The notes under the pieces were generated by a model. It did not search any database. It saw nothing but the letters and a program-made list of their open reading frames with translations, and was not told the origin of the DNA. Shown one piece after another: positions 17,096 through 27,961 of a stretch of 64,000 nucleotides of DNA (positions are counted from its first letter, which is position 1; each line of letters opens with the position of its first letter). A program made the translations under genes and the position numbers. The DNA is from Glycomyces luteolus (lineage in GTDB: Bacteria > Actinomycetota > Actinomycetes > Mycobacteriales > Micromonosporaceae): the NCBI RefSeq assembly GCF_027622875.1, contig NZ_JAPZVP010000010.1, positions 62,001 through 126,000 on the forward strand. The letters run 5' to 3'.

Positions 17096-19863
17096 CTTTT
17101 CTCAGACTTCGGGACGTCATTCGGCGTGTCGCCGACCCGGTCGGCATCATCCGCGCCGTCCGGGACGGCCGCCGGCTCGACCGCTTCGGCGGGCGCACTC
17201 TGCGCCGGCAGGGCCGGCGGCAGGGCCTTCGGGTCGTCGACGAGCCAGCGCGTCAGGTCGTCCGGTTCCATGGGCTTGGCGAGCAGATAGCCCTGCACGA
17301 GCGGCGCTTCTGCGGCGATCATGGCGTTGAGCTGCGTGTCCGTCTCGACGCCTTCGGCGATGACCTCCATGCCGAGGAGGCGTCCGAGTTCGACCGTGAC
17401 GGCGGCGAGCGGGCCGACGCCGCCGTCGTCCTTGGCGACGAGGTCGCGGTCGATCTTGAGGATGTCGACCGGGAGCCGGTCGAGTTGGCCGAGCGAGGAG
17501 TAGCCGGATCCGAAGTCGTCCAAGGCGATCCGCACGCCCGCGCCGCGGAGGGCGCTGAGCTGGGCGACGAGGGTGTTCATCTGGTGGGAGAAGTCGTGCT
17601 CGGTCACTTCGAGGACGAGGCGGCGGGCCGGGACGCCCGCGGCGATGAGCGCGGTGTTCACCTCGGTGGCGAACAGGTGCGTGTGGAGCTCCTTGACGGA
17701 GACGTTCACCGAGATCCAGGCTTTGATTCCGACGGCGGCCCAGGTGGCGAGCTGCTCGGCGGCGCGGTTGACGGTCCAGACCGCGAGGTCCTGGGTGAGG
17801 CCGGACTCGGTGGCGGCGGGGATGAACTCGCCGGGGCTCACGTGGCCGAGCCGGGGGTGGTGCCAGCGCATGAGGGCTTCGGCGCCGACGATGGAGCGGT
17901 CGGCGGTGGAGAACACGGGCTGGTAGACCAGGCGCAGTTCGTCGCGGCGGATGGCGCCGCGCAGTTCCTGGGTGAGCTCGTTCCTGCGTCGTACCTTGCG
18001 GTCGAATTCGGCGTCGTAGGTGGCATGGCGGTTCTTCCCGGCCTGCTTGGCGGCGCGCAGGGCGAGGTCGGCGTTGCGCAGGAGGATCTCGGGGTCGCCG
18101 AAGCCTTCGGCGGCGGTGGCGATGCCGACGGAGCCGGTGGTGAAGACGGTGGACTCGTCGTGGAAGTCGTACGGTTCGCCGAGGCGGGCGACGAGGGCCT
18201 TGGCGGTGGCGACGGCTTCGGACCAGCTGGCGCGCAGGAGGATCGCGAACTCGTCGCCGCCGAGGCGGGCGCCCACGTCGGTGGGGCGCAGGAGCTCCTT
18301 GATGCGCCGGGAGACCTCGACGAGGAGTTCGTCGCCGAAGTCGTGGCCGCGGGTGTCGTTGACGTTCTTGAAGCCGTCGAGGTCGAGCAGGAGCAGCGCG
18401 GTCTGGTGCTCTTCGGCGCTGACGCCGTCCTCGAGGCTCTGCAGGAGCGCGCGGCGGTTCGCGAGGCCCGTGAGCGGGTCGGTGTAGGCCATGCGGGCGA
18501 GCTCGGTCTCGAGGCTGCGGCGGGCGCCGACGTCCTCGACGCGGGCCACCAGGCCCCGTACTTGGGGTTTGCCGCGGAGGTCGGTCACGACGGTCTCGGT
18601 GTGCCGCCAGCGCCGGGCGGAGTCGCGGACGCGGACGTTGAGGGAGACGTGGCGGGTGTGGCTGATGCCGTCGAGGAGGGTGCGGAGGTCTTCTTCGGCG
18701 CCGCGGCGGTCGTCGATGTGGACGAGGTCGAGGAAGGACGCGCCGACGCAGCTGCCGGAGTCGGTGGCGGGCCGCCAGGCGGAGTCCTCGGGGTGCCAGG
18801 TGACGGTGAGGTCGGGGTCGAGGACGAGGACGGTGTCGGAGGCGACCCCGACGATGGCGGAGAGCTTGCGCTGGCGGGCGGCGGCTTCACCGGTGACGCG
18901 GCGGACGTCGAAGTAGGTGAGGACGAGGCGCGCGGCGAGGGCTCCGGCGGCGGCGAGGGCGAGGAGCGCGGCGTCGAGCGGGAGGGCGCCGGCGTGGGCG
19001 CCGTTGAAGAGGACCGCGGCGGCGGCGAGTCCGGCCGCGCTGCCCATGACGGAGTAGTGGACGCCCGGGTAGTTCGGTTTGTCGACGGGGGCGGGCTTCT
19101 GGGTGCGGGCCAGGTAGGTGACGCCGAGGAGGGCGGCGCAGGTGGCGACCCAGGCGACGGACCACCAGAGGATGCGTTCGTTCGGACGGTCCCACTGCCA
19201 GGTGATGTAGGTGGCCATCGCGGTGCAGTGCACGGCGAAGACGGCCAGGTACGCGAAGGCGTGGCGGCGGCGCCAGCGCTGGATGCGGAACGTGGTGGTG
19301 ACGCCGACGCCGAGCATGACGACGCCCATCATCGCGGGGATGACGATGGCGAGGTCGCCGTCGGCGAGGTGGCCGCGGAACTGCTGGAAGAGCGGCCTGA
19401 AGACGAGGAGCCAGAGGGCGAAGAGGAAGCAGAGACCGACGAACGCGCCGTCGACGAGGCGGCGCTGCACGGCCTGCGGGTCCCAGCCGTTGTCCGGGAG
19501 GCGGAGCAGCGCGAGGGACCAGATGACGACGGCGGCGCTGAAGCCGAGGCCCGCGGCGAGGGAGGCCGCGCCGCCGGGGAGCCAGCAGGCGGCGGCGATC
19601 GAGGCGGCGATGGTCTGGATGCCTGCGGCGAGGAGCTGGTAGGTGACGCGGCGGCCCGCCGCGATGCGTCCGGCGGCGCGCCACATGAGGAGCCCGGCGC
19701 AGGCCGCGCCGATGCTGCCGAGGGCGGCCGCTGAGGCGGGTTCGATGCGCTGGAAGGCCGAGTGCACGCCTACGACGATGACTGCGGTGAGGACGGAGCA
19801 CCACACGGCGGCGGTCGCGATCCACGACAGCAGCTGCCGCACGCGGCGGGGGGTTGGCGCCAT
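17092..19863 (-). CDS. Membrane GGDEF-EAL protein (c-di-GMP cyclase/phosphodiesterase)
   Basis: About 923 residues. The N-terminal third has around nine hydrophobic membrane segments (residues 15-330), resembling the integral sensor regions of actinobacterial GGDEF-EAL proteins. A PAS-like domain follows (about 345-465). The GGDEF domain (about 470-630) has an intact [12 protein letters not shown], and the EAL domain (about 645-890) has [25 protein letters not shown] and EGVET, all key residues present. Both synthesis and hydrolysis of cyclic di-GMP are therefore possible. ATG 19863 is preferred over a TTG 12 bases upstream. The gene ends within the ilvB promoter. The sensed signal is unknown; in streptomycetes related enzymes tune development. 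Confidence 0.93.
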   Translation of the reverse strand: MAPTPRRVRQLLSWIATAAVWCSVLTAVIVVGVHSAFQRIEPASAAALGSIGAACAGLLMWRAAGRIAAGRRVTYQLLAAGIQTIAASIAAACWLPGGAASLAAGLGFSAAVVIWSLALLRLPDNGWDPQAVQRRLVDGAFVGLCFLFALWLLVFRPLFQQFRGHLADGDLAIVIPAMMGVVMLGVGVTTTFRIQRWRRRHAFAYLAVFAVHCTAMATYITWQWDRPNERILWWSVAWVATCAALLGVTYLARTQKPAPVDKPNYPGVHYSVMGSAAGLAAAAVLFNGAHAGALPLDAALLALAAAGALAARLVLTYFDVRRVTGEAAARQRKLSAIVGVASDTVLVLDPDLTVTWHPEDSAWRPATDSGSCVGASFLDLVHIDDRRGAEEDLRTLLDGISHTRHVSLNVRVRDSARRWRHTETVVTDLRGKPQVRGLVARVEDVGARRSLETELARMAYTDPLTGLANRRALLQSLEDGVSAEEHQTALLLLDLDGFKNVNDTRGHDFGDELLVEVSRRIKELLRPTDVGARLGGDEFAILLRASWSEAVATAKALVARLGEPYDFHDESTVFTTGSVGIATAAEGFGDPEILLRNADLALRAAKQAGKNRHATYDAEFDRKVRRRNELTQELRGAIRRDELRLVYQPVFSTADRSIVGAEALMRWHHPRLGHVSPGEFIPAATESGLTQDLAVWTVNRAAEQLATWAAVGIKAWISVNVSVKELHTHLFATEVNTALIAAGVPARRLVLEVTEHDFSHQMNTLVAQLSALRGAGVRIALDDFGSGYSSLGQLDRLPVDILKIDRDLVAKDDGGVGPLAAVTVELGRLLGMEVIAEGVETDTQLNAMIAAEAPLVQGYLLAKPMEPDDLTRWLVDDPKALPPALPAQSAPAEAVEPAAVPDGADDADRVGDTPNDVPKSEKS

Positions 19864-20038
19864 CCACTGACCCAATCGTAGGGAACCTCGTGCCTAACAG
19901 GATGCCGCATCCTCGTACCGATCCGTATCGGGCCCTCCGGAAGTGCCGGTGAGACTGCCGCGCGGGGATACAGGAGTCCGACTTCGCCGGGATCGCGGCT
20001 TACGCCGGTCGGCGGCTCGGCTTGAGTTCGCCGGCGGC

Positions 20039-21766
20039 TCAACCGCTCAGCGCGTCCTGGCCGGGTTCGCCGAGCGCGCTCGGGGCCTTCTCGGCGGGCA
20101 GTGATTCGCGGAGGCTCTCGATGTCCCGGCGGGTGGCGAGGCCGCGTTCGGTCGCTTCGTGTTCTAGGCGTTCGGCGTCATTGCGGGCCTTGACGAGTGC
20201 GGCTCGGACTTCGGCGAGCTGCTCGTCGCGGCGGCCGTATTCCTTCCGGGCTTTGGCGGTGTCGCTGCGGTATTTCCAGACGGGGATGATGGCGGCGGCG
20301 ATGAGGAGCGCGGCGAGGAACCACTGGCCGGTGAAGAGCACGGCGACGCCGCCCAGGCCGAGGATCGCCGTGACGGCGATCGTGAGCGGCTTCGAGGGAT
20401 CCACGGCGGGGAAGGCCTGCTCGATGCGCCGTTCGACGGCGGCGAACTCCTCGGAGTCGTGGCCGTCGCTGGTGACCGCGATGACCTCGCCGCGGCGGCG
20501 GACGCTGATGGTGACCCGCTCGGTCGTGCCGAGCGAGGCTTCGACGCGGTCGAGGCGCGAGCGGAGGACCGGTGCGGCGAGGTCGAGGGCCAAGCGGCGC
20601 AACGGGACCGGGGCCTCGGGGTCGAACAGGTCGCGGCGGATGAGGTCGGCGAGCGACCCGGCCGGGGCCGACCAGGAGCGGCGTTCGCCTTCGCGCTCTT
20701 CGGGAGACGGGTCGAGTTCGGCCATCTGGCGCACGAGCGGGAGTTCGGCGTGGCTCGGCTCCTCGATGAGTTCCTGGAGGTAGGAGCGCCACGCGGCGTC
20801 GTCTTGGAGCGGTTCGCCGCGGTCGGCGGCGTCGACGCCGAGCGCCGTGTCGCCGATGTGGGATGCACCGGTTCCGGTGGCATCGCCGAGGGCCGCCGCA
20901 TCGCGACCGGGTTCGCCGCTCGAGGCGGCCGCTCCGGCGGCGCGATCGTCCGATCCGGATGGTTCCGTGAAATGCGCTTCGAGGGCCGCGAAGGACTCGG
21001 CGCGAGTCGCGCCGAACCCCGCGATGCTCTCGTCCCAGGCGGTGAGCGTCTCCTCGTCGAGCGCTGCCGCGTCGAAGCGTTCGCGCAGCACCGCGGCGAC
21101 CTGGGCCTCGGCGCCCGGCCCGAAGGCGCCGAGCGCGGCCTGCTCCCAGAGCGTCCGCCAGCCCTGTGCGACCTGGCCCGGCTCGATGACACCGAGATCC
21201 GCGGGTTCGCTCAGGAGTCGCAGCACTGCCGCGTCGATGAACGCGGGCTGGTCGAAGCAGCGGCCGACCGCGAGGCTGAACAGCTCGGTCCGCACGGCGT
21301 CCCGCTCGCGCGCGTGCTCAAGACCGGTCTTGAGGTCCGCGAACGCGTTCCCGGCGGACCGCTGCCCCGGCACCCGGTCGCGCAGCACCAGCGGCAGCAC
21401 CGCGGCCGCGGCGGACGGCAGCCAGTACCCGGGCACGTCCTCGAAGCCGTGCATGAGCGGTCGGCGGCCCTCGGCGATGGCCCGGACCATGTTGCGGATC
21501 GCCTTGCGCGCCTGGTACTCGTCGAATTCGACCTGCTGGAACCGCAGCTCCGTCCAGTCGAGGACCGCCTCGATCCGCTCGGACACGGAGTCGAGCTTCG
21601 AGTCGACCTGGTCCTTGAACTGCTTCTGGGCGTCCTCGAGCCGCCGGGCCTGGCGGTGCCGGGCCTGGCGTTCGGCGGACAGCTCCTCGTCGAGGTCGTT
21701 GATCGCGCTGGTCTGGGACCACTCCTGCGTGAAGTCCGACCAGTTCCACTGGCTCACACGGGCCAT
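20039..21766 (-). CDS. Unknown protein with coiled coils and C-terminal membrane hairpin
   Basis: A 575-residue protein I do not recognise. Residues 20-75 form a charged coiled coil (LDEELSAERQARHRQARRLE, then DSKLDSVSERIEAVLDW). A mostly helical acidic middle region follows, including a low-complexity stretch around 285-320. Two close hydrophobic segments (about residues 475-515, ILGLGGVAVLFTGQWFLAAL) precede a second coiled coil (ARKEYGRRDEQLAEVRAALV). The layout suggests a membrane-anchored scaffold with coiled coils on the cytoplasmic side. Start ATG 21766 has GGAG eight bases upstream; a GTG lies nine bases earlier. It stands alone between the GGDEF-EAL gene and ilvD. No catalytic motif seen. 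Confidence 0.75.
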   Translation of the reverse strand: MARVSQWNWSDFTQEWSQTSAINDLDEELSAERQARHRQARRLEDAQKQFKDQVDSKLDSVSERIEAVLDWTELRFQQVEFDEYQARKAIRNMVRAIAEGRRPLMHGFEDVPGYWLPSAAAAVLPLVLRDRVPGQRSAGNAFADLKTGLEHARERDAVRTELFSLAVGRCFDQPAFIDAAVLRLLSEPADLGVIEPGQVAQGWRTLWEQAALGAFGPGAEAQVAAVLRERFDAAALDEETLTAWDESIAGFGATRAESFAALEAHFTEPSGSDDRAAGAAASSGEPGRDAAALGDATGTGASHIGDTALGVDAADRGEPLQDDAAWRSYLQELIEEPSHAELPLVRQMAELDPSPEEREGERRSWSAPAGSLADLIRRDLFDPEAPVPLRRLALDLAAPVLRSRLDRVEASLGTTERVTISVRRRGEVIAVTSDGHDSEEFAAVERRIEQAFPAVDPSKPLTIAVTAILGLGGVAVLFTGQWFLAALLIAAAIIPVWKYRSDTAKARKEYGRRDEQLAEVRAALVKARNDAERLEHEATERGLATRRDIESLRESLPAEKAPSALGEPGQDALSG

Positions 21767-21823
21767 CGGGCACACTCCGGGGCTCTAGGGGTTCGGGCGC
21801 TGTTCATTGTGCCCGGAACGCGC

Positions 21824-21860
21824 CAGCGGCGGGGTCCCCGAGAAGGGGACCCCGCCGCTG
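21824..21860 (-). terminator. ilvD terminator
   Basis: A perfect 16-bp stem (CAGCGGCGGGGTCCCC and its complement) with loop GAGAA lies 9 bases beyond the ilvD stop codon. No T tract follows. Confidence 0.75.
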
Positions 21861-21869
21861 CCTAGTGCG

Positions 21870-23714
21870 TTAGTTGACCCTGCGGACCGCGCCGTCGCTG
21901 GCCGGCGTGGCCATCGAGGCGTACGCCTGCAGGGCGCGGGAGACCACGCGGTTCCGGCTGACCGGAGTGTAGGGCTGCTCGCGCTTCTCCTGGGCCACAC
22001 GGCGTTCGGCCAGCACGGCGTCGTCGACCTTCAGCTCCAGCTTGCGGGCCGGGATGTCGATCTCGATGAGGTCGCCGTCCTCGACCAGGGCGATGAGGCC
22101 CTCGCCCGCGGCCTCGGGGCTCACGTGCCCGATCGAGAGGCCGGAGGTGCCGCCCGAGAAGCGGCCGTCGGTGATGAGCGCGCACTTGCGGCCCAGGCCG
22201 CGGCCCTTCAGGAACGAGGTCGGGTACAGCATCTCCTGCATGCCGGGGCCGCCCTTGGGGCCCTCGTAGCGGATGACGACGACCTCGCCCTCCTTCACGG
22301 ACTTGTCGAGGATGCCCTGCACCGCGTCGTCCTGCGACTCGAAGACGCGAGCGGGACCGGTGAAGGTCCAGTTCTCCTCGGGCACGCCCGCGACCTTGAC
22401 GACGCAGCCGTCCACGGCGAGGTTGCCGAACAGGACCGCGAGGCCGCCGTCCTTGGTGTAGGCGTGCTCGACGGAGCGGATGCAGCCGTCCTCGGCATCG
22501 GTGTCGAGGCTCTTCCACCGGTTCGAGGTGGAGAAGGCCTGCGTGGTGCGCACGTTGCCGGGCGCGGCGTGGTACAGCTCGATCGCCTCGGAGGCAGGGG
22601 ACGCGGCGCGGATGTCCCACTTGCCGAGCCAGTCCGCCATCGACGGGGAGTGCACTGTGTGCACGTCGTCGTTGATGAGTCCGCCGCGGTAGAGCTCGCC
22701 GAGGATCGCGGGAATGCCGCCAGCGCGGTGCACGTCCTCCATGTGGTACTTCTGCGAGTTCGGGGCGACCTTCGACAGGCACGGGACGCGGCGCGAGATC
22801 GCGTCGATGTCCGCGACGTTGAAGTCCAGCTCGGCTTCGCGGGCGGCCGCGAGCAGGTGCAGGATCGTGTTCGTGGAGCCGCCCATGGCGACGTCGAGGG
22901 CCATGGCGTTCTCGAAGGCCTGCCGAGTGGCGATGTTCCGCGGCAGGACCGACTCGTCGTCCTGCTCGTAATAGCGGCGGGCCAGGTCCATGACGACGCG
23001 GCCGGCCTCGGTGAAGAGTTCGCGGCGGGCCGTGTGCGTGGCGAGGGTCGAGCCGTTGCCCGGCAGCGACAGCCCGAGGGCCTCGGTGAGGCAGTTCATC
23101 GAGTTCGCGGTGAACATGCCCGAACAGGAGCCGCAGGTCGGACAGGCGGACTCCTCCATCTTGAGCAGCTCCGCGTCGGTGACGTCGTCGTTGGCGGCGG
23201 CGATCATCGGGTCGATGAGGTCGAGCTTCTGCGTGACCACGCCGTTGACGTCGACGGTCTTGCCGGCCTCCATCGGGCCGCCGGAGACGAAGACGACCGG
23301 GATGTTCAGGCGCAGCGCGGCCATGAGCATGCCGGGGGTGATCTTGTCGCAGTTGGAGATGCACACGAGCGCGTCGGCGCAGTGCGCGTTGACCATGTAC
23401 TCGACCGAGTCGGCGATGATCTCGCGGCTGGGCAGGGAGTAGAGCATGCCCTCGTGGCCCATGGCGATGCCGTCGTCGACGGCGATCGTGTGGAACTCCT
23501 TGGAGACGCCACCGGCTTCGGCGATGGCCTCGGCGACGATGTCGCCCATGTTCTTGAGGTGCACGTGTCCGGGAACGAACTGCGTGTACGAGTTGGCGAT
23601 GGCCACGATCGGCTTGCCGAAATCGGAGTCGGTCATGCCCGTTGCGCGCCAAAGCGCGCGAGCGCCCGCCATCTGGCGGCCGTGTGTGGAAGTGCGTGAA
23701 CGTAGCGCTGGCAT
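21870..23714 (-). CDS. ilvD: Dihydroxy-acid dehydratase
   Basis: A 614-residue IlvD that dehydrates dihydroxy acids to 2-keto acids, the third common step of valine, leucine and isoleucine synthesis. Iron-sulfur ligands are visible at Cys122 (SNCDKITPG) and Cys194 ([17 protein letters not shown]); the C-terminal [20 protein letters not shown] motif is intact. Length and N-terminus ([20 protein letters not shown]) match the long, E. coli-like form. It is separated from ilvBNC by about 5 kb but serves the same pathway. Its upstream region is AT-rich with an inverted repeat that may be an operator. Confidence 0.98.
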   Translation of the reverse strand: MPALRSRTSTHGRQMAGARALWRATGMTDSDFGKPIVAIANSYTQFVPGHVHLKNMGDIVAEAIAEAGGVSKEFHTIAVDDGIAMGHEGMLYSLPSREIIADSVEYMVNAHCADALVCISNCDKITPGMLMAALRLNIPVVFVSGGPMEAGKTVDVNGVVTQKLDLIDPMIAAANDDVTDAELLKMEESACPTCGSCSGMFTANSMNCLTEALGLSLPGNGSTLATHTARRELFTEAGRVVMDLARRYYEQDDESVLPRNIATRQAFENAMALDVAMGGSTNTILHLLAAAREAELDFNVADIDAISRRVPCLSKVAPNSQKYHMEDVHRAGGIPAILGELYRGGLINDDVHTVHSPSMADWLGKWDIRAASPASEAIELYHAAPGNVRTTQAFSTSNRWKSLDTDAEDGCIRSVEHAYTKDGGLAVLFGNLAVDGCVVKVAGVPEENWTFTGPARVFESQDDAVQGILDKSVKEGEVVVIRYEGPKGGPGMQEMLYPTSFLKGRGLGRKCALITDGRFSGGTSGLSIGHVSPEAAGEGLIALVEDGDLIEIDIPARKLELKVDDAVLAERRVAQEKREQPYTPVSRNRVVSRALQAYASMATPASDGAVRRVN

Positions 23715-23759
23715 GGATCAAGTCTGCCACGTTTCATATATTGGAATCCGGCGCCCGAA

Positions 23760-23777
23760 CCTTAGGATGCACTAAGG
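23760..23777 (-). promoter_or_regulatory. Inverted repeat in ilvD upstream region
   Basis: CCTTAG-GATGCA-CTAAGG lies 46 bases upstream of ilvD in a clearly AT-richer gap (23715-23881). It could be an operator; the protein is unknown. Confidence 0.4.
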
Positions 23778-23881
23778 CGTGGCGCCTGCAGATACCCGCG
23801 AGTCACAATATTCCGGATATATCCCCCTTAGGGACCCCTGGCGCAATAGTACCCGCAGGGTATGACATCACCGATACACGA

Positions 23882-24307
23882 TCAAAACTCGCGGATCATC
23901 GTGCCGAAGACCGCCGCCGCCGGGCACGGCCCGTGGCGGCGGGAGTCCTCTCCCGCCGGGTTGTCGCTGAGCAGGAAGTAATGCCCGGGCGGGACGGGTT
24001 CACCGGTGCCGGGCATGGGCTCGCCCGGCCCGGCGGCGACGCGCTTGATCCACCACGGTGCCTTCGCCCGCTTCGTCTCCGACCAGCCGAGATCCGGATC
24101 CGGCGCGGCGACCACCACGATGTCGCCGGTGGCGATCCGCCGCGTGCGCTTGGCCAGGACTTCGTGGCCGTCGCGCAGCGTCGGCTCCATCGAGACGCCC
24201 TCCACCTTGACCAGCGCCCAGCGGCGGCGCAGCTGCCGCACCGACTCGACCATGAGCGCGGCCACGGCGACGAGCGCCAGCATCGAGAGCCACTCAGAAG
24301 AGGTCAT
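23882..24307 (-). CDS. Small S26-family signal peptidase
   Basis: A 141-residue serine/lysine protease. One N-terminal membrane helix (residues 5-22) is followed by the catalytic Ser39 in VEGVSMEPTLRDG and Lys88 in WWIKRVAAGPGE; the C-terminal box LSDNPAGEDSRRHG matches the conserved SDNR.xSxDSR-type element. The short length resembles nickel-superoxide-dismutase maturation proteases, but no sodN gene is nearby, so a general or specialised leader peptidase is the safer call. ATG 24307 overlaps the end of the upstream small membrane protein by 14 bases. The protease domain should face the outside of the membrane. Confidence 0.85.
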   Translation of the reverse strand: MTSSEWLSMLALVAVAALMVESVRQLRRRWALVKVEGVSMEPTLRDGHEVLAKRTRRIATGDIVVVAAPDPDLGWSETKRAKAPWWIKRVAAGPGEPMPGTGEPVPPGHYFLLSDNPAGEDSRRHGPCPAAAVFGTMIREF

Positions 24308-24503
24308 CGAGGTCGACTTCCTGGCCCGGCCTCTCCGGCTCCTGGCGCTTGCGCAGCCGCTGGAACAACGCGACGCCGGGCAGTCCCAGCAGGGCCGAGA
24401 CCGCGAGCACCCCCCAAATGAAGAGCGCGGGCAGGAGGATGCCCATCGCGATCCAGCCGATGATGATCCCGTAAGCGGCGCCGTCGACGTTGGTTGGGTC
24501 CAT
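24294..24503 (-). CDS. Small membrane protein (69 aa)
   Basis: A 69-residue protein with one or two hydrophobic segments (GIIIGWIAMGILLPALFIWG, then VLAVSALLGLPGVALF) followed by a charged tail RLRKRQEPERPGQEVDLDDLF. Not recognised beyond that. It overlaps the S26 peptidase gene by 14 bases and starts 10 bases after the hemQ stop codon region, so it belongs to the same transcription unit. It may be a substrate or partner of the peptidase (inference). Confidence 0.7.
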   Translation of the reverse strand: MDPTNVDGAAYGIIIGWIAMGILLPALFIWGVLAVSALLGLPGVALFQRLRKRQEPERPGQEVDLDDLF

Positions 24504-24512
24504 GCCCAGACC

Positions 24513-25226
24513 CTACGGCAGGTCGTTGATGATGTCGGTGATCGTGCGGCGCTTGCCGGTGTAGAACGGGATCTCCTCGCGCACATACAGTCTTGCGCGG
24601 GAGGCGCGCAATTCGCGCATCAGGTCGACGATCCGGTGCAGCTCATCGGCCTCGAACGCGAGGATCCACTCGTAGTCGCCGAGGGAGAAGGCCGGGACGG
24701 TGTTCGCGCGCACGTCCGGGTAGTCCCGCGCCATCTGGCCGTGCTCGCGCAGCAGGTCGCGGCGCTCCTCGTCCGGGAGCAGGTACCAGTCGTAGGACCG
24801 CACGAACGGGTAGACCGAGACATAGCCCTTCGGGTCCTCGGTGAGGAACGCCGGGAGGTGGCTGCGGTTGAACTCGGCGGGGCGGTGCAGGGCCATGTTC
24901 GACCAGACCGGCGCGAGGTGGCGGCCGAGGGCGGTGCGGCGGAAGTCCGCGTAGGCCTTCTGGAGCTGGTCGCTGGACTCGGCGTGCCACCAGACCATGA
25001 GGTCGGCGTCGGCGCGCATCCCGGTCAGGTCGTACGTGCCGCGCACGGTGACGCCCTGGTCGCCGCAGTGCTTCGCGAAGAACGCCTCGGTGTCGCTGGC
25101 GAGGTCCTGCCGGATCGAGGGCATGGGCTCCTGGACGCGGAACACCGACCACAGCGTGTAGCGGATGGTCTCGTTCAGTTCCTTGATGCGCTGCGCGTTC
25201 GGGTTGTTCCCCTGTTGTTCAGCCAC
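24513..25226 (-). CDS. hemQ: Coproheme decarboxylase
   Basis: A 237-residue chlorite-dismutase-like protein (also called ChdC) that oxidatively decarboxylates coproheme III to haem b, the last step of the coproporphyrin-dependent pathway of actinobacteria and firmicutes. Family motifs include [36 protein letters not shown] (with the probable radical Tyr), [14 protein letters not shown] and [18 protein letters not shown]. It follows cgoX and hemE on the same strand, 36 bases after cgoX, consistent with a haem operon. Ferrochelatase is not in the window. Confidence 0.96.
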   Translation of the reverse strand: MAEQQGNNPNAQRIKELNETIRYTLWSVFRVQEPMPSIRQDLASDTEAFFAKHCGDQGVTVRGTYDLTGMRADADLMVWWHAESSDQLQKAYADFRRTALGRHLAPVWSNMALHRPAEFNRSHLPAFLTEDPKGYVSVYPFVRSYDWYLLPDEERRDLLREHGQMARDYPDVRANTVPAFSLGDYEWILAFEADELHRIVDLMRELRASRARLYVREEIPFYTGKRRTITDIINDLP

Positions 25227-25262
25227 GTTGCGGCCCTTCTAGTTCGAGTCCAACTACCGTGC

Positions 25263-26669
25263 TCATCGACGGTTCGCGAGCTTCATCGAAATCGTATCGG
25301 CGGCCCTCTGGCCGGAGGCGATGCACGCGGCGATGCCGACGCCGTCCACGGCCGCGCCCGCGATCGCGATGTTGCGGTTCGCGCCGAGGGCTTCCCGGGC
25401 GGCGGCGATGCGGGCGTCATGGCCGGGCGCGTATTGCGGGAGGGCCCCGCCCCAGCGGTCGACGCGCTGCTCGAGGGGTTCGGGCAGGCGCCGGCCGAGG
25501 TGTTCGCCGAGCTCGCGGAGGGCGGTCTTGGCGAGGGTGGCGTCGTCGTACTGGAGCAGGGCCTCCTCGCCGAGGCGCCCCATGGAGACGCGCACGATCT
25601 GGCGGCGGCGGCCGAGGTGCGGCCATTTCTTGCTGGCGAAGGTGGCGGCCTTGACGGTCTTGCCTTCCGAAGCGGGCGTGAGGAAGCCGGAGCGCTCCGG
25701 CAGGTCGACGTGGTCGAACGCGAAGGCGGCCAAGGCGACCGAGGCGTAGGCGACGCCCGAGAGCGCGGCGGCGGCCTGGGGCTCGACGTCGCGCAGAAGC
25801 ACGGCGGCGGGCGAAGCGGGGACGGCGAGGATCACGGCGTCCGCCTTGATCTTGATGGGGTCGGGCACCGGCCCGGCGATGACTTCCCAGCCGTAGGGGG
25901 TCTGGCGCAGTTCGCGCACGGTCATGCCGAGGCGGACCTCGGCGCGCGCAGTGGCCGAGGTGGCGGTGACGAGCAGTTCGAGGCCGCCGTCGATGGTGGC
26001 GAACACGGGTTTGCGGGGCCCGCTCGGCGGCCGCTTGATCTCGTTCACCGCGTCGGTGAGGCGCGCATGGCGTTCGAGGGCCGCGGCGAGCTGCGGCATG
26101 ACGGCGCGCACGGAGAGCCGGTCGACGTCGCCGGCGTAGACGCCGCCGAGCATCGGGGCGACGAGCCGGTCGAGCACCTCGTCGCCGAGGCGCGAGCGGA
26201 CCAGGGCGCCGACGGACATGTCCGCGCCCGGTTCGAGGATCGGCAGGCCGTTGTCGGGGCGCTCCTTGGCGTTCGCGACGGCAGCGACGTCGGCGGGGTC
26301 GCCGGGGATGCCCATCATGTGCCCGGCCGGGAAGTCGAGGAGTTCGCCGCCGAGGCTCAGAGCGGGCTTGGCGGCCGAGGGGTAGACGATCGCGTCGCCG
26401 AGGCCCACGGCCCTGGCGAGCTCGATGGCCTCGGGCCGGGCGGCCAGGAGCGATTCGGCGCCGGTCTCGACCGGGCGGCCGGCGAACTCGACGGTGTGGA
26501 TCTTGCCGCCGAGGCGCATGGCCTGCTCGGCGACGATGATCTCGGCGTCGGGGCCGAGGTGTTCGCGCAGGCGGTGCGCGGCCGCGAGGCCCGTGATGCC
26601 ACCGCCGATGACGAGGACCCGCGTCCGTCCGGGCGTGCCCGTCACGCGCGCGGGGGTCATCGGGCTCAT
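25263..26669 (-). CDS. cgoX: Coproporphyrinogen III oxidase (HemY/CgoX-type)
   Basis: A 468-residue FAD enzyme oxidising coproporphyrinogen III to coproporphyrin III. The N-terminal dinucleotide loop [17 protein letters not shown] is followed by [28 protein letters not shown], and the C-terminal FAD motif [21 protein letters not shown] is intact. It is often annotated as protoporphyrinogen oxidase (hemY/hemG), but the HemQ neighbour places it in the coproporphyrin pathway. Start ATG 26669 overlaps the hemE stop by four bases (ATGA), so it is translationally coupled to hemE. Confidence 0.95.
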   Translation of the reverse strand: MSPMTPARVTGTPGRTRVLVIGGGITGLAAAHRLREHLGPDAEIIVAEQAMRLGGKIHTVEFAGRPVETGAESLLAARPEAIELARAVGLGDAIVYPSAAKPALSLGGELLDFPAGHMMGIPGDPADVAAVANAKERPDNGLPILEPGADMSVGALVRSRLGDEVLDRLVAPMLGGVYAGDVDRLSVRAVMPQLAAALERHARLTDAVNEIKRPPSGPRKPVFATIDGGLELLVTATSATARAEVRLGMTVRELRQTPYGWEVIAGPVPDPIKIKADAVILAVPASPAAVLLRDVEPQAAAALSGVAYASVALAAFAFDHVDLPERSGFLTPASEGKTVKAATFASKKWPHLGRRRQIVRVSMGRLGEEALLQYDDATLAKTALRELGEHLGRRLPEPLEQRVDRWGGALPQYAPGHDARIAAAREALGANRNIAIAGAAVDGVGIAACIASGQRAADTISMKLANRR

Positions 26670-27706
26670 CGAGCGGTGGCCTCGTGCACGTGGTCCACGA
26701 CGAGCTTGAGCTTCGCCGGGTCGGAGTCGGGGAGGACGCCGTGGCCGAGGTTGAAGATGTGGCCCTTGGCGCCCTTCGCGGCTTCGAGGACGGCGTCGGT
26801 CTCGCTGATGAGCGCCTCGTCGTCCGCGAGGATCACGGCCGGGTCGAGGTTGCCCTGGAGGACCTTGTCGGGCAGGCGCTTCGCGGCCTGGTCGAGGGGG
26901 ATGCGGAAGTCGACGCCGCTGACTTCGGCGCCGGTCTCGGTCATGGCTTCGAGCAGGTGCCCGGTGCCGACGCCGAAGTGGATGCGCGGCACGGAGTTCG
27001 CGACGCCCGCGAGCGCGGCGGTGGAGTGCGGCAGGGCGAAGCGGCGGTAGTCGGCCTCGGAGAGCGCGCCGGCCCAGGAGTCGAAGAGCTGCACGGCCTG
27101 CGCGCCGGCCTCGACCTGGACGCGGAGGAACTCGCCGCAGATGGCGGCGAGGCGGGAGGCGATGCCGTGCCAGACCTCGGGCTGGGACTTCATGAGCGCC
27201 TTGGTCTTCGCGTGGTCGCGGCTCGGTCCGCCCTCGACGAGGTAGGACGCGAGCGTGAAGGGGGCGCCGGCGAAGCCGATGAGGGGCGTCTCGCCGAGTT
27301 CCTTGACAAGCAGGCCGATGGCCTCGGTGATGTAGGGGACGTCGCAGGGGTCGAGGTTGCGGAGGCGCTTGACGTCGGCCTCGGTGCGGAAGGGCTCGGC
27401 GACGACGGGGCCGACCCCGGGGACGATCTTGACGTCGACGCCGATGGCGGCGAGCGGTACGACGATGTCGGAGAAGAAGATCGCGGCGTCGACGCCGTAG
27501 CGGCGCACCGGCTGCATCGTGATCTCGGCGACGAGCTCGGGAGTGCTGCAGGCTTCGAGCATCGTGGTGCCCGCGCGGGCCTGCTTGTACTCGGGGAGCG
27601 AGCGCCCGGCCTGGCGCATGAACCAGACGGGGGTCCGGCTCGGCGCCTCGCCGCGGCAGGCCGCGAGGAACGGGGATGCTGTAGGTACCGCTGCTGCGTT
27701 CGACAC
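26666..27706 (-). CDS. hemE: Uroporphyrinogen decarboxylase
   Basis: A 346-residue cofactor-free enzyme converting uroporphyrinogen III to coproporphyrinogen III. Signature sequences are near the N-terminus ([19 protein letters not shown]), with the catalytic Asp in FFSDIVVPL and the late motif [11 protein letters not shown]. The GTG start at 27706 has GAAAGGA eight bases upstream. It leads the hemE-cgoX-hemQ unit and is divergent from the RNase D gene; the 255-base gap between them contains loosely repeated GTGCGATGTGG-like blocks but no recognisable operator. Confidence 0.97.
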   Translation of the reverse strand: MSNAAAVPTASPFLAACRGEAPSRTPVWFMRQAGRSLPEYKQARAGTTMLEACSTPELVAEITMQPVRRYGVDAAIFFSDIVVPLAAIGVDVKIVPGVGPVVAEPFRTEADVKRLRNLDPCDVPYITEAIGLLVKELGETPLIGFAGAPFTLASYLVEGGPSRDHAKTKALMKSQPEVWHGIASRLAAICGEFLRVQVEAGAQAVQLFDSWAGALSEADYRRFALPHSTAALAGVANSVPRIHFGVGTGHLLEAMTETGAEVSGVDFRIPLDQAAKRLPDKVLQGNLDPAVILADDEALISETDAVLEAAKGAKGHIFNLGHGVLPDSDPAKLKLVVDHVHEATAR

Positions 27707-27961
27707 GGTTCAATCCTTTCACGCCGACCGCACGGACGCCCGCAGCGGCGAGTGCGATGTGGCCCGCATCGGTGCGGCCGCTTTCCGTCCCCGCCGCTGC
27801 GATGTGCCCCGCACTCGCGCATGCGGTGTGGCGGACGACCCCTCGCGCGGCCGTCCATCATGGAGGTCAAATTAGGCGATTGACCCACTATCGGGTGGAA
27901 ATCGGTCTCCAGCTCGGCGGGGCAGTAGCGCGGGCAGGTTACCTGGCCGTACGGTAAAGAA

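Noticed and set aside
23882-24307. Nickel-superoxide-dismutase maturation protease (sodX)
   Set aside because: Size and SMEPTL motif fit, but no sodN gene is adjacent, so only the general S26 call is supported.
27707-27961. Tandem repeats GTGCGATGTGG-like in the hemE-rnd gap
   Set aside because: Only two or three imperfect copies with irregular spacing; not distinguishable from GC-rich chance similarity.
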